Positions 7,425-15,314 of a stretch of DNA of 26,051 nt are shown here, piece after piece (position 1 is the first letter of the stretch; every line of letters starts with the position of its first letter). The notes below the pieces were generated by a model, which saw only the letters and a list, made by a program, of their open reading frames with translations, was not told where the DNA came from and ran no database searches. Both the position numbers and the translations under genes were made by a program. Origin of the DNA: Lachnoclostridium sp. UBA903 (GTDB lineage Bacteria > Bacillota > Clostridia > Lachnospirales > Lachnospiraceae); assembly GCA_002294045.1 (NCBI GenBank), contig DBEP01000098.1:1-26051 (forward strand), in the 5' to 3' direction.

Positions 7425-8678
7425 ATGAACAAATTTATGGAAGCATTACAAAATAAATTAATGCCAATCGCACATAGGATAAGCAATGTGAAATTTTTAA
7501 GTGCCTTAGGTGCAACATTTCAATTATTACTGCCGATAATTCTTATCGGTTCTTTCGCCTGTTTGGGAGCCTTTCTGGATATACCCGCCTGGCAGGCCTT
7601 TGTTACCGGTACGGGTCTGGCAAATGTCTTTATGACCGTCCAGTCATTAACACTCAGTATAATTGCCCTTTATGTGGCTTTTGTCCTGCCCTACCAATAT
7701 GCCTCTAAGTTAGGAATGAAACCGCTGTCGGCAGCGATTACAAGTTTTATGACCTTCCTGATACTGACGCCCCACGAATTATATACCAATATCCCTACGC
7801 AATGGCTGGGATATGCGGGTTTGTTTACGGCCATGATAGTAAGTGCCTGTGTAATTAGGCTGACCAAATTACTGATGGATAAAAAGTTCTATCTTCGTAT
7901 GCCCGAAGGCGTACCTCCCATGGTAGAAGAATCCTTTGCAGCCCTGGTGCCGGCCCTGCTTTGCGCCGTACTTGCCATAGTCATAGCAGCAGCTTTAGCC
8001 GCTACCAGCTTCGGAAGTATCCATCAGATTATTTATTCTTTTATACAGGCACCCCTGCAAGGTATCGGCTTATCCTATCCTGCATATCTGTTTGTACAAA
8101 TACTTTCCACTTTGTTCATGTTCTGCGGTATACACGGGAATTCCATATTTGGCGTAATATCGCCGATAACCCTGGCGGCATCTGCGGAGAACCTGGAAGC
8201 TCTGGCGAATGGGTTACCGGCTCCCAACATCATTATAGACTCTTTCTCCTTATTATGCCAGCCCGGCGGTATCGGGGGAACTTTCGGCCTTGCATTTTTA
8301 ATGGCCTTTACCGGAAAGAGCAAAAGACTGAAAACCCTTGGAAGAATGTCAGTGATTCCCGCCTTTTTCGGAATCAATGAGCCGCTGTTATTTGGCATTC
8401 CGATTTTATTGAATCCGTTGTTGTTTATACCTTATATACTGAACCCCATTATATGTACCACAATCAGTTATTTGTCGATTGCCCTTGGAATAACGCCCAG
8501 ATTGTCCGGCGTTACCGTAAACTGGACAATGCCCCAGATTATTTCAGGGTTCCTGGCACAAGGCATTCCAACGGCAATTTTACAGATAGTATTGATTCTT
8601 GTAACAACTCTAATCTGGATTCCCTTCTTTAAGATGGTAGACAGGCAAACGGTAAAAGAAGAAACGGTAGTTAATTAA
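7425..8678 (+). CDS. PTS cellobiose-family EIIC permease
   Basis: This 417-residue membrane permease of the CelB/ChbC/LicC family moves a beta-linked disaccharide or aryl-glucoside inward while it is phosphorylated at C6. About ten hydrophobic segments are seen. The two diagnostic substrate-site motifs are present: GIHG with H237 and FGINEPLLFG with E319, equivalent to the catalytic histidine and glutamate of ChbC. The length is a little shorter than CelB of E. coli (about 450). ATG is preceded by GGGAGGA. EIIA, EIIB and EIIC are separate genes, as in lic and cel operons. The exact sugar cannot be told from the sequence. Confidence 0.93.
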   Translation: MNKFMEALQNKLMPIAHRISNVKFLSALGATFQLLLPIILIGSFACLGAFLDIPAWQAFVTGTGLANVFMTVQSLTLSIIALYVAFVLPYQYASKLGMKPLSAAITSFMTFLILTPHELYTNIPTQWLGYAGLFTAMIVSACVIRLTKLLMDKKFYLRMPEGVPPMVEESFAALVPALLCAVLAIVIAAALAATSFGSIHQIIYSFIQAPLQGIGLSYPAYLFVQILSTLFMFCGIHGNSIFGVISPITLAASAENLEALANGLPAPNIIIDSFSLLCQPGGIGGTFGLAFLMAFTGKSKRLKTLGRMSVIPAFFGINEPLLFGIPILLNPLLFIPYILNPIICTTISYLSIALGITPRLSGVTVNWTMPQIISGFLAQGIPTAILQIVLILVTTLIWIPFFKMVDRQTVKEETVVN

Positions 8679-8691
8679 ACGGTTAACATAA

Positions 8692-8758
8692 GGAACTGTT
8701 GTAGAATAGTATCGATAACTCCGGTTACAGGAGAAAAAGACTATTTTACGGCAGTTCC
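8692..8758 (+). other. Stem-loop between EIIC and the phospho-glucosidase gene
   Basis: GGAACTGTTGTAGAATAGT (8692-8710) faces ACTATTTTACGGCAGTTCC (8740-8758); 16 of 19 positions pair, two more as G-U in one strand. The 29-base loop shows no T-run after the stem, so it is more likely an RNA-processing or stability element, or a diverged relative of the GGCTGTTGCAAAAT foldback family, than a simple terminator. Confidence 0.55.
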
Positions 8759-8782
8759 GCTTATACGGAAGCAGGTGTATAT

Positions 8783-10198
8783 ATGAGCAGACTGGCAGAT
8801 GATTTTCTATGGGGCGGTGCCGTTGCGGCTAACCAATGCGAAGGCGCATGGAACACTGACGGAAAAGGTATCAGTACGGCTGACTGTATGACAGCCGGAA
8901 GCGTTGATAAAAAAAGAGAGTATACGGACGGCATTTTGGAGGCCAGATATTACCCAAGCCACGAGGCCATAGATTTTTATCATCATTATAAAGAGGATAT
9001 CAGACTGTTTGCGGAAATGGGGTTTAAATGTTTTCGGACTTCCATCAACTGGACAAGGCTGTTCCCCGCGGGAGATGAGGAAAGACCTAACGAAAAAGGT
9101 CTGGAATTCTATGATTCCCTTTTTGATGAATGCCTTAAGTACGGGATTCAGCCGGTTATAACCATCTCCCATTATGAGACGCCTTATGGGTTGGTAAAAA
9201 AATACGGCGGATGGAGAAACCGTAAACTAATTGACTTTTATTTAAATTACTGTAAAGCAATATTTAACAGATATAAGGATAAAGTAAAGTATTGGATGAC
9301 TTTTAATGAGATAAACGTAATTGCGCTGCACCCGGCCATGGCTGCAGGACTTAGAACGGAAGATGGAGAAAACTTTGACCAGGCGGTCTTTCAAGCCGCC
9401 CATCACATGCTGGTTGCAAGTGCCGGGGCGGTAAAGCTCGGACATACCGTTAACCCGGATTTTAAAATCGGCATGATGATGCTTTACCCGACGTTTTATG
9501 CCGAAACCTGCCATCCCCTGGATCAGCTGAAGGCTATGGAAGCAATTGATATGCACTATATCTTTTCCGATGTGCAGGTCAGGGGGGCTTATTCCGGGAA
9601 AGCGCTGAATTATTTTAAAAACAGGGGATTTCAATTACGGACGGAACCGGAAGACAGCGAAATCCTGAAAGAAGGAACCGTCGATTATATCGGTTTCAGC
9701 TATTATAACTCCAATGTGGTTTCCCACACCATGAAAGGGGAAATGACCGGAGGGAATATGTTAAATGCTATGAAAAATCCATATCTGAAAGCCTCTGACT
9801 GGGGCTGGATAATTGACCCTGTGGGACTCAGGCTTGCCCTGAATTATTTATATGACCGTTACCGGATTCCTCTTTTTGTGGTGGAAAACGGGTTGGGAGC
9901 CGTTGACGAGCCTGAACCTGACGGCAGCATACGGGATACATGCCGTATCTCCTACCTAAGAGAGCATATCAGGCAGATGATACTGGCGGTGGATACGGAC
10001 GGAGTTGAATTAATGGGCTATACTCCCTGGGGCTGTATTGACCTTGTCTCGGCAGGGACGGGAGAAATGAAAAAACGTTATGGCTTTATTTATGTAGATA
10101 AAGACAATGAAGGCAAGGGAAGCTTAAAACGGACGAAAAAAGCGTCCTTTGAATGGTACAAGAAGGTAATCGCCTCCAACGGCGAGGAACTGGATTAG
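8783..10198 (+). CDS. GH1 6-phospho-beta-glucosidase
   Basis: This 471-residue cytoplasmic glycoside hydrolase family 1 enzyme should hydrolyse the 6-phospho-beta-glucoside delivered by the PTS, giving glucose 6-phosphate and the other half. The acid/base is E176 in TFNEIN, the nucleophile is E368 in FVVENGLG, and the N-terminal signature FLWGGAVAANQCEGA is intact. The phosphate-binding loop of the phospho-specific subgroup is present (S423, K431, Y433 in SAGTGEMKKRYGFIYVD), which separates it from plain beta-glucosidases. The ATG follows GCAGGTG. The flavoenzyme gene starts 10 bases after its stop. BglA/BglH-type names would fit but cannot be chosen between. Confidence 0.94.
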   Translation: MSRLADDFLWGGAVAANQCEGAWNTDGKGISTADCMTAGSVDKKREYTDGILEARYYPSHEAIDFYHHYKEDIRLFAEMGFKCFRTSINWTRLFPAGDEERPNEKGLEFYDSLFDECLKYGIQPVITISHYETPYGLVKKYGGWRNRKLIDFYLNYCKAIFNRYKDKVKYWMTFNEINVIALHPAMAAGLRTEDGENFDQAVFQAAHHMLVASAGAVKLGHTVNPDFKIGMMMLYPTFYAETCHPLDQLKAMEAIDMHYIFSDVQVRGAYSGKALNYFKNRGFQLRTEPEDSEILKEGTVDYIGFSYYNSNVVSHTMKGEMTGGNMLNAMKNPYLKASDWGWIIDPVGLRLALNYLYDRYRIPLFVVENGLGAVDEPEPDGSIRDTCRISYLREHIRQMILAVDTDGVELMGYTPWGCIDLVSAGTGEMKKRYGFIYVDKDNEGKGSLKRTKKASFEWYKKVIASNGEELD

Positions 10199-10208
10199 GA
10201 GGAAAAGC

Positions 10209-12095
10209 ATGAAATATCCAAATTTATTTTCGCCTATTAAAATTAACGATATGGTAATCAGAAACCGGATTGTAGCTACGCCTATGGGCCATAATTTCAC
10301 TGATAAAGCCCTGGGCGGAGCGGGAATAATCATAGCAGGCTCCGTGATAGCGGAACCCGGGAGGTCTTCCTTTGCATCACCGGACGAGCCCTATGCGTTT
10401 TCCAAATACCAGGTGGAAAAAACCAGGGAACGGATTTTGCTTGCACAGCAGGCCGGAGCCAAAGCCTCCATTGAAATAGGGCATGCGGGGCAATATGCCA
10501 GAGTTAAGGATTATGCCAAAGGTCCTACAGGATTTATCCGGGAAGACGGGGTGGAAGTAAAGGAAATGACGGAAGAAATGATGGAAGAAACCCTTGACGG
10601 GTATGCCCGGACGGCGGCGGATGCTAAAAAATTAGGTTTTGACATGATTTTTATGCATTTCGGACACGGATGGCTGGCAGCGGAATTCCTTTCCCCCTAT
10701 TTTAATAAAAGGACGGATAATTACGGCGGAAGTTTAGAAAACCGGGCCAGATTCCCGAAAAGGATATTGGAAAGGGTCAGGACGGCAGTCGGTCCCAAGT
10801 TCCCCATTGATATGCGGATATCTGCCACGGAATGGGTGGAAGGCGGTATCGAATTCGAAGATGTACTGGCCTTCATAAAAATGGTGGAACCCCTTATTGA
10901 TACCGTACAGATTTCCTGTGGCCTGGACCTTGTCCATGAGGCTAATGTCCATATGGTCACCACTAATTTTGAAGAGCACATGCCCAATGCAAAATATGCA
11001 AAAATAGTAAGGGAAAATGTAAATATTCCCGTTTCGGTCGTCGGTGCGATTATGAACCCGGAGGAAGCAGAGCAGCTGCTTGCGGATGGAACCGTTGATT
11101 TGGTTGCACTTGGGCGGCCTTTGGCAGCGGACCCTGAATGGCCGGAAAAAGCCAGGGAGAGCAGGGCGGAAGACATAGTGCCCTGCATACGGTGCCTGCA
11201 ATGTTACCATATAGCCAGCAACCGCTGGAATGTAGGATGTTCCGTGAATCCCAGATATGCCAATGAATCCTTTATACCGTTAAAACTGAAAAAGGCGGAA
11301 AGAAAGAAAAAAGTTGCGGTAGTAGGGGCAGGGCCTGCCGGATTAAAGGCGGCTTTAATCGCCGACCAGAGAGGCCATGAAGTTATTTTACTGGAAAAGA
11401 ATCCTTATGTAGGAGGAGCAATCCATGCTGTAGCCATGGAACATTACAAGTCGGATATACTGGCATATTTAGATTATCTGAAAACACAGTTAAAGAAGTC
11501 CCGAATAGATATCCGTCTGAATACGGAGGCTACACCGAAGGTGATAGAAGAGATAAAGCCCGATGCGGTAATCGTTGCGGTGGGTTCCATTCCTTTCACC
11601 CCGCCTGTTCCCGGAATCGACAAAAAGCTTGTCATGAACTTTTATGATGCCATTGAACACGAGGACAGGATAGGACAGGAGGTAGTAATTCTCGGCGGCG
11701 GTACCATCGGGGCGGAAATCGGATTGGAACTGGCTTCTCTCCGGAAGAAGCATGTTACGGTGATAGAACTGGCAGGTGAAATAGCGTCTCAGGGAAATAT
11801 GCTGTACCGGATTGCCCTGCACCAGAAAATAGAACAGGCACCTGCTTTAAATTTTATGCTGAATAGCAAATGTCAGGAAATCAGGGAAAACGGCGTAGTG
11901 GTTAACACAAATCAGGAGGAAAAATTCCTTCCGGCAGATACGGTTATTATTGCAACCGGCTTAAGGCCTAACAAAACGGCAGCCGACAGCTTTTATGGAA
12001 TCATACCGGAAACCTTTATTATCGGTGACTGTAAACAACCCAGAAAAATTATGGAAGCTACCCTGGAGGGCTATTGTATTGCCGCCAATTTGTAA
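10209..12095 (+). CDS. OYE-family NADH:flavin oxidoreductase (2,4-dienoyl-CoA / 2-enoate reductase type)
   Basis: This 628-residue multidomain flavoenzyme has an FMN TIM barrel (about residues 1-340; GHGWLAAEFLSP, NKRTDNYGGSLENR, LGRPLAADPEW), a 4Fe-4S site (C326, C329, C332, C344), an FAD dinucleotide fold (VVGAGPAGL at 371-379) and an NAD(P) fold (ILGGGTIGAE at 494-503), ending in a C-terminal FAD-contact motif (FIIGDC). This is the layout of 2,4-dienoyl-CoA reductase, 2-enoate reductase and BaiCD, which reduce activated C=C bonds. The catalytic tyrosine of FadH, in a GY pair, appears here as tryptophan W155. Its ribosome site TAGGAGG overlaps the GH1 stop, so translation is coupled. Coupling to a phospho-glucosidase suggests an unsaturated aglycone as substrate; that is inference. 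Confidence 0.88.
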   Translation: MKYPNLFSPIKINDMVIRNRIVATPMGHNFTDKALGGAGIIIAGSVIAEPGRSSFASPDEPYAFSKYQVEKTRERILLAQQAGAKASIEIGHAGQYARVKDYAKGPTGFIREDGVEVKEMTEEMMEETLDGYARTAADAKKLGFDMIFMHFGHGWLAAEFLSPYFNKRTDNYGGSLENRARFPKRILERVRTAVGPKFPIDMRISATEWVEGGIEFEDVLAFIKMVEPLIDTVQISCGLDLVHEANVHMVTTNFEEHMPNAKYAKIVRENVNIPVSVVGAIMNPEEAEQLLADGTVDLVALGRPLAADPEWPEKARESRAEDIVPCIRCLQCYHIASNRWNVGCSVNPRYANESFIPLKLKKAERKKKVAVVGAGPAGLKAALIADQRGHEVILLEKNPYVGGAIHAVAMEHYKSDILAYLDYLKTQLKKSRIDIRLNTEATPKVIEEIKPDAVIVAVGSIPFTPPVPGIDKKLVMNFYDAIEHEDRIGQEVVILGGGTIGAEIGLELASLRKKHVTVIELAGEIASQGNMLYRIALHQKIEQAPALNFMLNSKCQEIRENGVVVNTNQEEKFLPADTVIIATGLRPNKTAADSFYGIIPETFIIGDCKQPRKIMEATLEGYCIAANL

Positions 12096-12142
12096 GCCTC
12101 CTTTAAAGGACATCACCTGCAACAGGCCGGCTTGCCGTTTGA

Positions 12143-13135
12143 CTAAGCGTTTAAGATATCTTCTATGGAATCCAGTTCATCCTCCGTAAATTTAAGATGA
12201 TTCAGGGCTTCCACATTTTCAGAAATCTGATAGGATTTACTGGCTCCGATTAAGGCACTGGTGATTTTTCCTTTTCTTAAGACCCATGCCAGGGCCAGCT
12301 GGGCCATGCTTTGCCCGCGGTCTTTCGCTATTTCATTCAGTTTTCTTACTTTTTCAATTTTTTCCAAAGTAACGGAATCCGCATTCAGGAAAGGACTGTT
12401 AGGATCAGCGGCCCTGGAATCCGTGGGAATTCCCTTTAAATATTTGCCGGTTAAGAGGCCCTGGGCCAGTGGGCAGAAAGCAATGCTGCCTACGCCGTTT
12501 TTTTCCAGCACAGGGGTTAGTTCCTTTTCAACCCAGCGGTTAAACATATTATAATTGGGCTGATGGATTAAAAGCGGGGTGCCGAGTTCCTTTAGAATTT
12601 TAATTGCTTTTGCCGTCTGCTCCCCGTTATAATTGGATATTCCCGCATATAAAGCTTTTCCGGACCGTACAATCCGGTCCAAGGTATGCATGGTTTCTTC
12701 TAAAGGAGTATCCGGGTCCGGGCGGTGATGGTAGAAAATATCCACATAATCCACGCCAAGTCTTTTCAGGCTTTGGTCCAGACTGGAAATTAAGTATTTT
12801 TTGCTGCCCCAGTTTCCGTAAGGACCCGGCCACATATTATAACCGGCTTTAGAGGATATTAGGATTTCATCGCGGTAGGGTTTTAATTCATTTTTCAGGA
12901 TTCTGCCAAAGTTCTCTTCTGCGGAACCAGGGACCGGTCCGTAATTATTGGCAAGGTCAAAATGGGTAATGCCATGGTCAAAGGCAGTCGTGACCAGCTC
13001 CACCATATTATCATAGACATTGGCAGAACCGAAATTGTGCCATAACCCTAAGGAAAGGGCAGGGAGCTTAAGTCCGCTGTAACCGCACCTGTTATAAACC
13101 ATGGTATCATATCGTTTCTCATTTGCTTGATACAT
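12143..13135 (-). CDS. yghZ: Aldo-keto reductase, L-glyceraldehyde 3-phosphate reductase type (YghZ)
   Basis: This 330-residue NADPH-dependent aldo-keto reductase closely resembles E. coli YghZ (Gpr, AKR14). Shared stretches include LPALSLGLWHNFG, GITHFDLANNYGP, SAEENFGR, KAGYNMWPGPYG, SLDQSLKRLGVDYVDIFY, LIHQPNYNMFNRW, AQGLLTGKYLKGIP and LIGASKSYQ. The tetrad is visible as D in THFDLANNY, the tyrosine of NNYG, the lysine of SSKAGY and the histidine of YHHRPD. YghZ reduces L-glyceraldehyde 3-phosphate and methylglyoxal. The ATG at 13135 aligns with the YghZ start (MYQANEKRY against MVWLANPERY) and follows AGAGGTG; the longer open frame to 13267 only reads into the repeat array. The gene converges on the flavoenzyme gene with a 47-base gap. 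Confidence 0.9.
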   Translation of the reverse strand: MYQANEKRYDTMVYNRCGYSGLKLPALSLGLWHNFGSANVYDNMVELVTTAFDHGITHFDLANNYGPVPGSAEENFGRILKNELKPYRDEILISSKAGYNMWPGPYGNWGSKKYLISSLDQSLKRLGVDYVDIFYHHRPDPDTPLEETMHTLDRIVRSGKALYAGISNYNGEQTAKAIKILKELGTPLLIHQPNYNMFNRWVEKELTPVLEKNGVGSIAFCPLAQGLLTGKYLKGIPTDSRAADPNSPFLNADSVTLEKIEKVRKLNEIAKDRGQSMAQLALAWVLRKGKITSALIGASKSYQISENVEALNHLKFTEDELDSIEDILNA

Positions 13136-13191
13136 ATTCTGAACACCTCTATTCATATTTAATAATAGGACACTAAACTTAAATTCTATAG

Positions 13192-13206
13192 TAAGAACTA
13201 TTCTTA
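13192..13206. promoter_or_regulatory. 15-base palindrome upstream of the aldo-keto reductase
   Basis: TAAGAA-CTA-TTCTTA is a perfect inverted repeat, 57 bases before the start codon. A TATAGAAT sequence overlaps it on the minus strand. It may be an operator, but no convincing -35/-10 pair could be fixed nearby. Confidence 0.3.
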
Positions 13207-13210
13207 ACAT

Positions 13211-13572
13211 ATCATGAACCAAAACCGTGTTCATGATCTTGTTACTCCAATCGGAATCCGTAAGCAAGCTTGTCGATTCCTCATTCCGCTTTCATTATAT
13301 CATGAACCAAAACCGTGTTCATGATCTTGTTACTCCAATCGGAATCCGCAAGCAAGCTTGTCGATTCCTCATTCCGCTTTCATTATATCATGAACCAAAA
13401 ACGTGTTCATGATCTTGTTACTCCGGTCGGAAATTACAAGTAAGCTTGCAATTTCCTCTCTCCGTTTTCATTATATCATGAACCAAAAACGTGTTCATGA
13501 TCTTGCTGCTCCGCTCGCTTATTGCAAGTAAACTTGCATAAGCTCACTCCGCTTTCATTATATCATATAACC
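13211..13572 (-). repeat. Four tandem copies of the 88-bp double-hairpin repeat
   Basis: ATCATGAACC recurs at 13211, 13299, 13387 and 13475, with a variant ATCATATAACC at 13562, giving periods of 88, 88, 88 and 87. Read on the minus strand, each unit is TATAATGAAARCGGA, a variable stem-loop, CGGAG, CAACAAGATC, then a constant TCATGAAC/GTTCATGA hairpin. The variable stems differ between copies but stay paired: GCTTAT/ATAAGC, GGAAAT/ATTTCC and twice GGAATC/GATTCC. The two copies nearest the aldo-keto reductase gene are nearly identical. Confidence 0.92.
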
Positions 13573-13691
13573 AAAGAAAGCGGATTGCAAGGGAAGTTAA
13601 TGATAATAATCATCAGGTTTAAGTTAATTATTAACATTTTAGCTTTAAACCATACATCTTAAGTATTAACCCAGGATTAACCGAATGAACA

Positions 13692-13720
13692 TTGACAGAT
13701 ACAATCTGATGATTTATATT
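13692..13720 (+). promoter_or_regulatory. gltX promoter
   Basis: TTGACA at 13692-13697 and TATATT at 13715-13720 are 17 bases apart. Transcription would start near 13727, giving a leader of about 75 bases. No T-box, specifier stem or other riboswitch can be recognised in that leader. Confidence 0.7.
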
Positions 13721-13801
13721 ATAATCTAGAATGTGTTTGAAAAAATTGGAGACCTTTAAACTTGTATAGAGTCTTCTTATAAATATGGAAAGGAAACGGA
13801 T

Positions 13802-15307
13802 ATGAGTAAAGTAAGAACCAGATTTGCACCCAGTCCCACCGGCAGAATGCACGTTGGAAACTTAAGAACAGCATTATATGAATACCTGATTGCAAAACAT
13901 GAAGGAGGCGATTTCCTTCTTAGAATAGAAGATACCGATCAGGAAAGATTTGTGGAAGGTGCAACGGATATTATATATAATACATTGAAAACAACCGGAT
14001 TAATCCATGATGAAGGTCCTGACAAAGACGGCGGCTACGGCCCTTATGTACAGAGTGAGCGTCATGCTGCCGGAATTTATATGAAGTATGCCAGACAATT
14101 GATTGAAAAAGGGGAAGCTTATTACTGTTTTTGTACGAAAGAAAGGTTAAGCACCCTTAAGAGTGTTGTTTCGGAAGAAGGGGTTAATCCTGATTTAAGC
14201 GACGGCCAAGGCGGGCAGGGGGAAGTGAAGGAGATTATCAAATACGATAAACATTGCTTGCACTTGTCTAAGGAAGAAACCGAAGCTAACCTGGCGGCAG
14301 GAATACCGTATGTCATCCGCCAGAATATTCCGGCAGAAGGCACCACTACTTTTCATGATGCCGTTTATGGTGACATTACGGTGGAAAATGCGGAGCTGGA
14401 TGATATGATTTTAATTAAATCCGACGGTTTCCCGACCTATAATTTTGCCAATGTAATTGATGACCATTTAATGGAGATTACCCATGTGGTCAGGGGAAAT
14501 GAGTATTTGTCTTCCACACCGAAGTATACCAGACTTTATTATGCATTCGGCTGGGAAGAGCCTGTTTATGTACACTGCCCGCTGATTACCAACGAAGAGC
14601 ATAAAAAATTGTCCAAGCGAAGCGGACATTCCTCCTTCGAGGATTTGCTGGAGCAGGGATTTGTGACGGAAGCGATTGTCAATTTTATCGCTTTACTGGG
14701 CTGGAGCTCCGGCACCAATGAAGAGATTTTTTCCTTGGAGGAATTGGTAAAGGAATTTGATTACCGTCATATTAATAAATCTCCGGCCGTGTTCGATATG
14801 GCCAAGCTTAAATGGATGAACAGCGAGTATATTAAGAAGATGGATAACGAGCGTTATTATGAGCTTGCCCTTCCTTATATCAGCGAAGTAATCCATAAGG
14901 AGCTGGATTTAAGGAAAATAGCGGATTTAGTGAAAACCAGAATCGAAACCTTTTTAGATATTAAGGATATGATTGATTTCTTTGAGGGATTGCCGGATTA
15001 TGATACCTCCATGTATATCCATAAAAAAATGAAAACGGATGAAGAAATCTCCTTGTCCATTTTAAGGGAACAATTACCCTTGCTGGAAGCCCTTGAGGAT
15101 TATTCCGTAGAAGGAATTGAAGGTGTGCTTATGGGATATATCAGGGAGAAAGGCATTAAAAACGGTACGGGTTTATGGCCTGTCAGGACAGCCGTATCCG
15201 GAAAGCAGTCCACACCGGGCGGTGCCTATGAAATCATGAATATAATCGGCAAAGAGGAAAGTATACGGCGCATCCGCATTGCCATTGACAAATTAGGCAA
15301 CGGGTAA
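13802..15307 (+). CDS. gltX: Glutamyl-tRNA synthetase
   Basis: This 501-residue class I synthetase charges tRNA-Glu. The HIGH motif appears as HVGN (residues 17-20) in FAPSPTGRMHVGN and the KMSKS motif as KLSKR (269-273). The zinc knuckle cysteines typical of bacterial GluRS are C109 and C111 in YYCFCTKERL, with C152 in YDKHCLHLS. The helical anticodon-binding part follows and ends with the conserved GGAYEIMNIIGKEESIRRI. The length is normal. Whether it is discriminating, or also charges tRNA-Gln, cannot be judged from this window. The ATG follows AAAGGAAACGG. The helicase gene begins immediately after the stop, so the two are cotranscribed. Confidence 0.96.
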   Translation: MSKVRTRFAPSPTGRMHVGNLRTALYEYLIAKHEGGDFLLRIEDTDQERFVEGATDIIYNTLKTTGLIHDEGPDKDGGYGPYVQSERHAAGIYMKYARQLIEKGEAYYCFCTKERLSTLKSVVSEEGVNPDLSDGQGGQGEVKEIIKYDKHCLHLSKEETEANLAAGIPYVIRQNIPAEGTTTFHDAVYGDITVENAELDDMILIKSDGFPTYNFANVIDDHLMEITHVVRGNEYLSSTPKYTRLYYAFGWEEPVYVHCPLITNEEHKKLSKRSGHSSFEDLLEQGFVTEAIVNFIALLGWSSGTNEEIFSLEELVKEFDYRHINKSPAVFDMAKLKWMNSEYIKKMDNERYYELALPYISEVIHKELDLRKIADLVKTRIETFLDIKDMIDFFEGLPDYDTSMYIHKKMKTDEEISLSILREQLPLLEALEDYSVEGIEGVLMGYIREKGIKNGTGLWPVRTAVSGKQSTPGGAYEIMNIIGKEESIRRIRIAIDKLGNG

Positions 15308-15314
15308 ATTGCCG

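Noticed and set aside
10721..11210. Two long antisense frames (155 and 158 codons) inside the flavoenzyme gene
   Set aside because: They overlap each other and a strongly conserved coding region, and their products look like nothing known. They are shadows of the plus-strand gene.
13136..13412. Coding sequence within the 88-bp repeats, including an N-terminal extension of the aldo-keto reductase to 13267
   Set aside because: The open frames come from the repeat itself; similar peptides appear on the opposite strand at 1359-1622. The reductase aligns with YghZ from the ATG at 13135, which has a ribosome site.
13211..13572. CRISPR array
   Set aside because: The units are contiguous 87-88 bp repeats with paired variable stems. 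There are no short identical repeats separated by unique spacers and no cas genes.
13721..13801. T-box leader before gltX
   Set aside because: The leader is only about 75 bases and shows neither the conserved T-box sequence nor a terminator/antiterminator pair.
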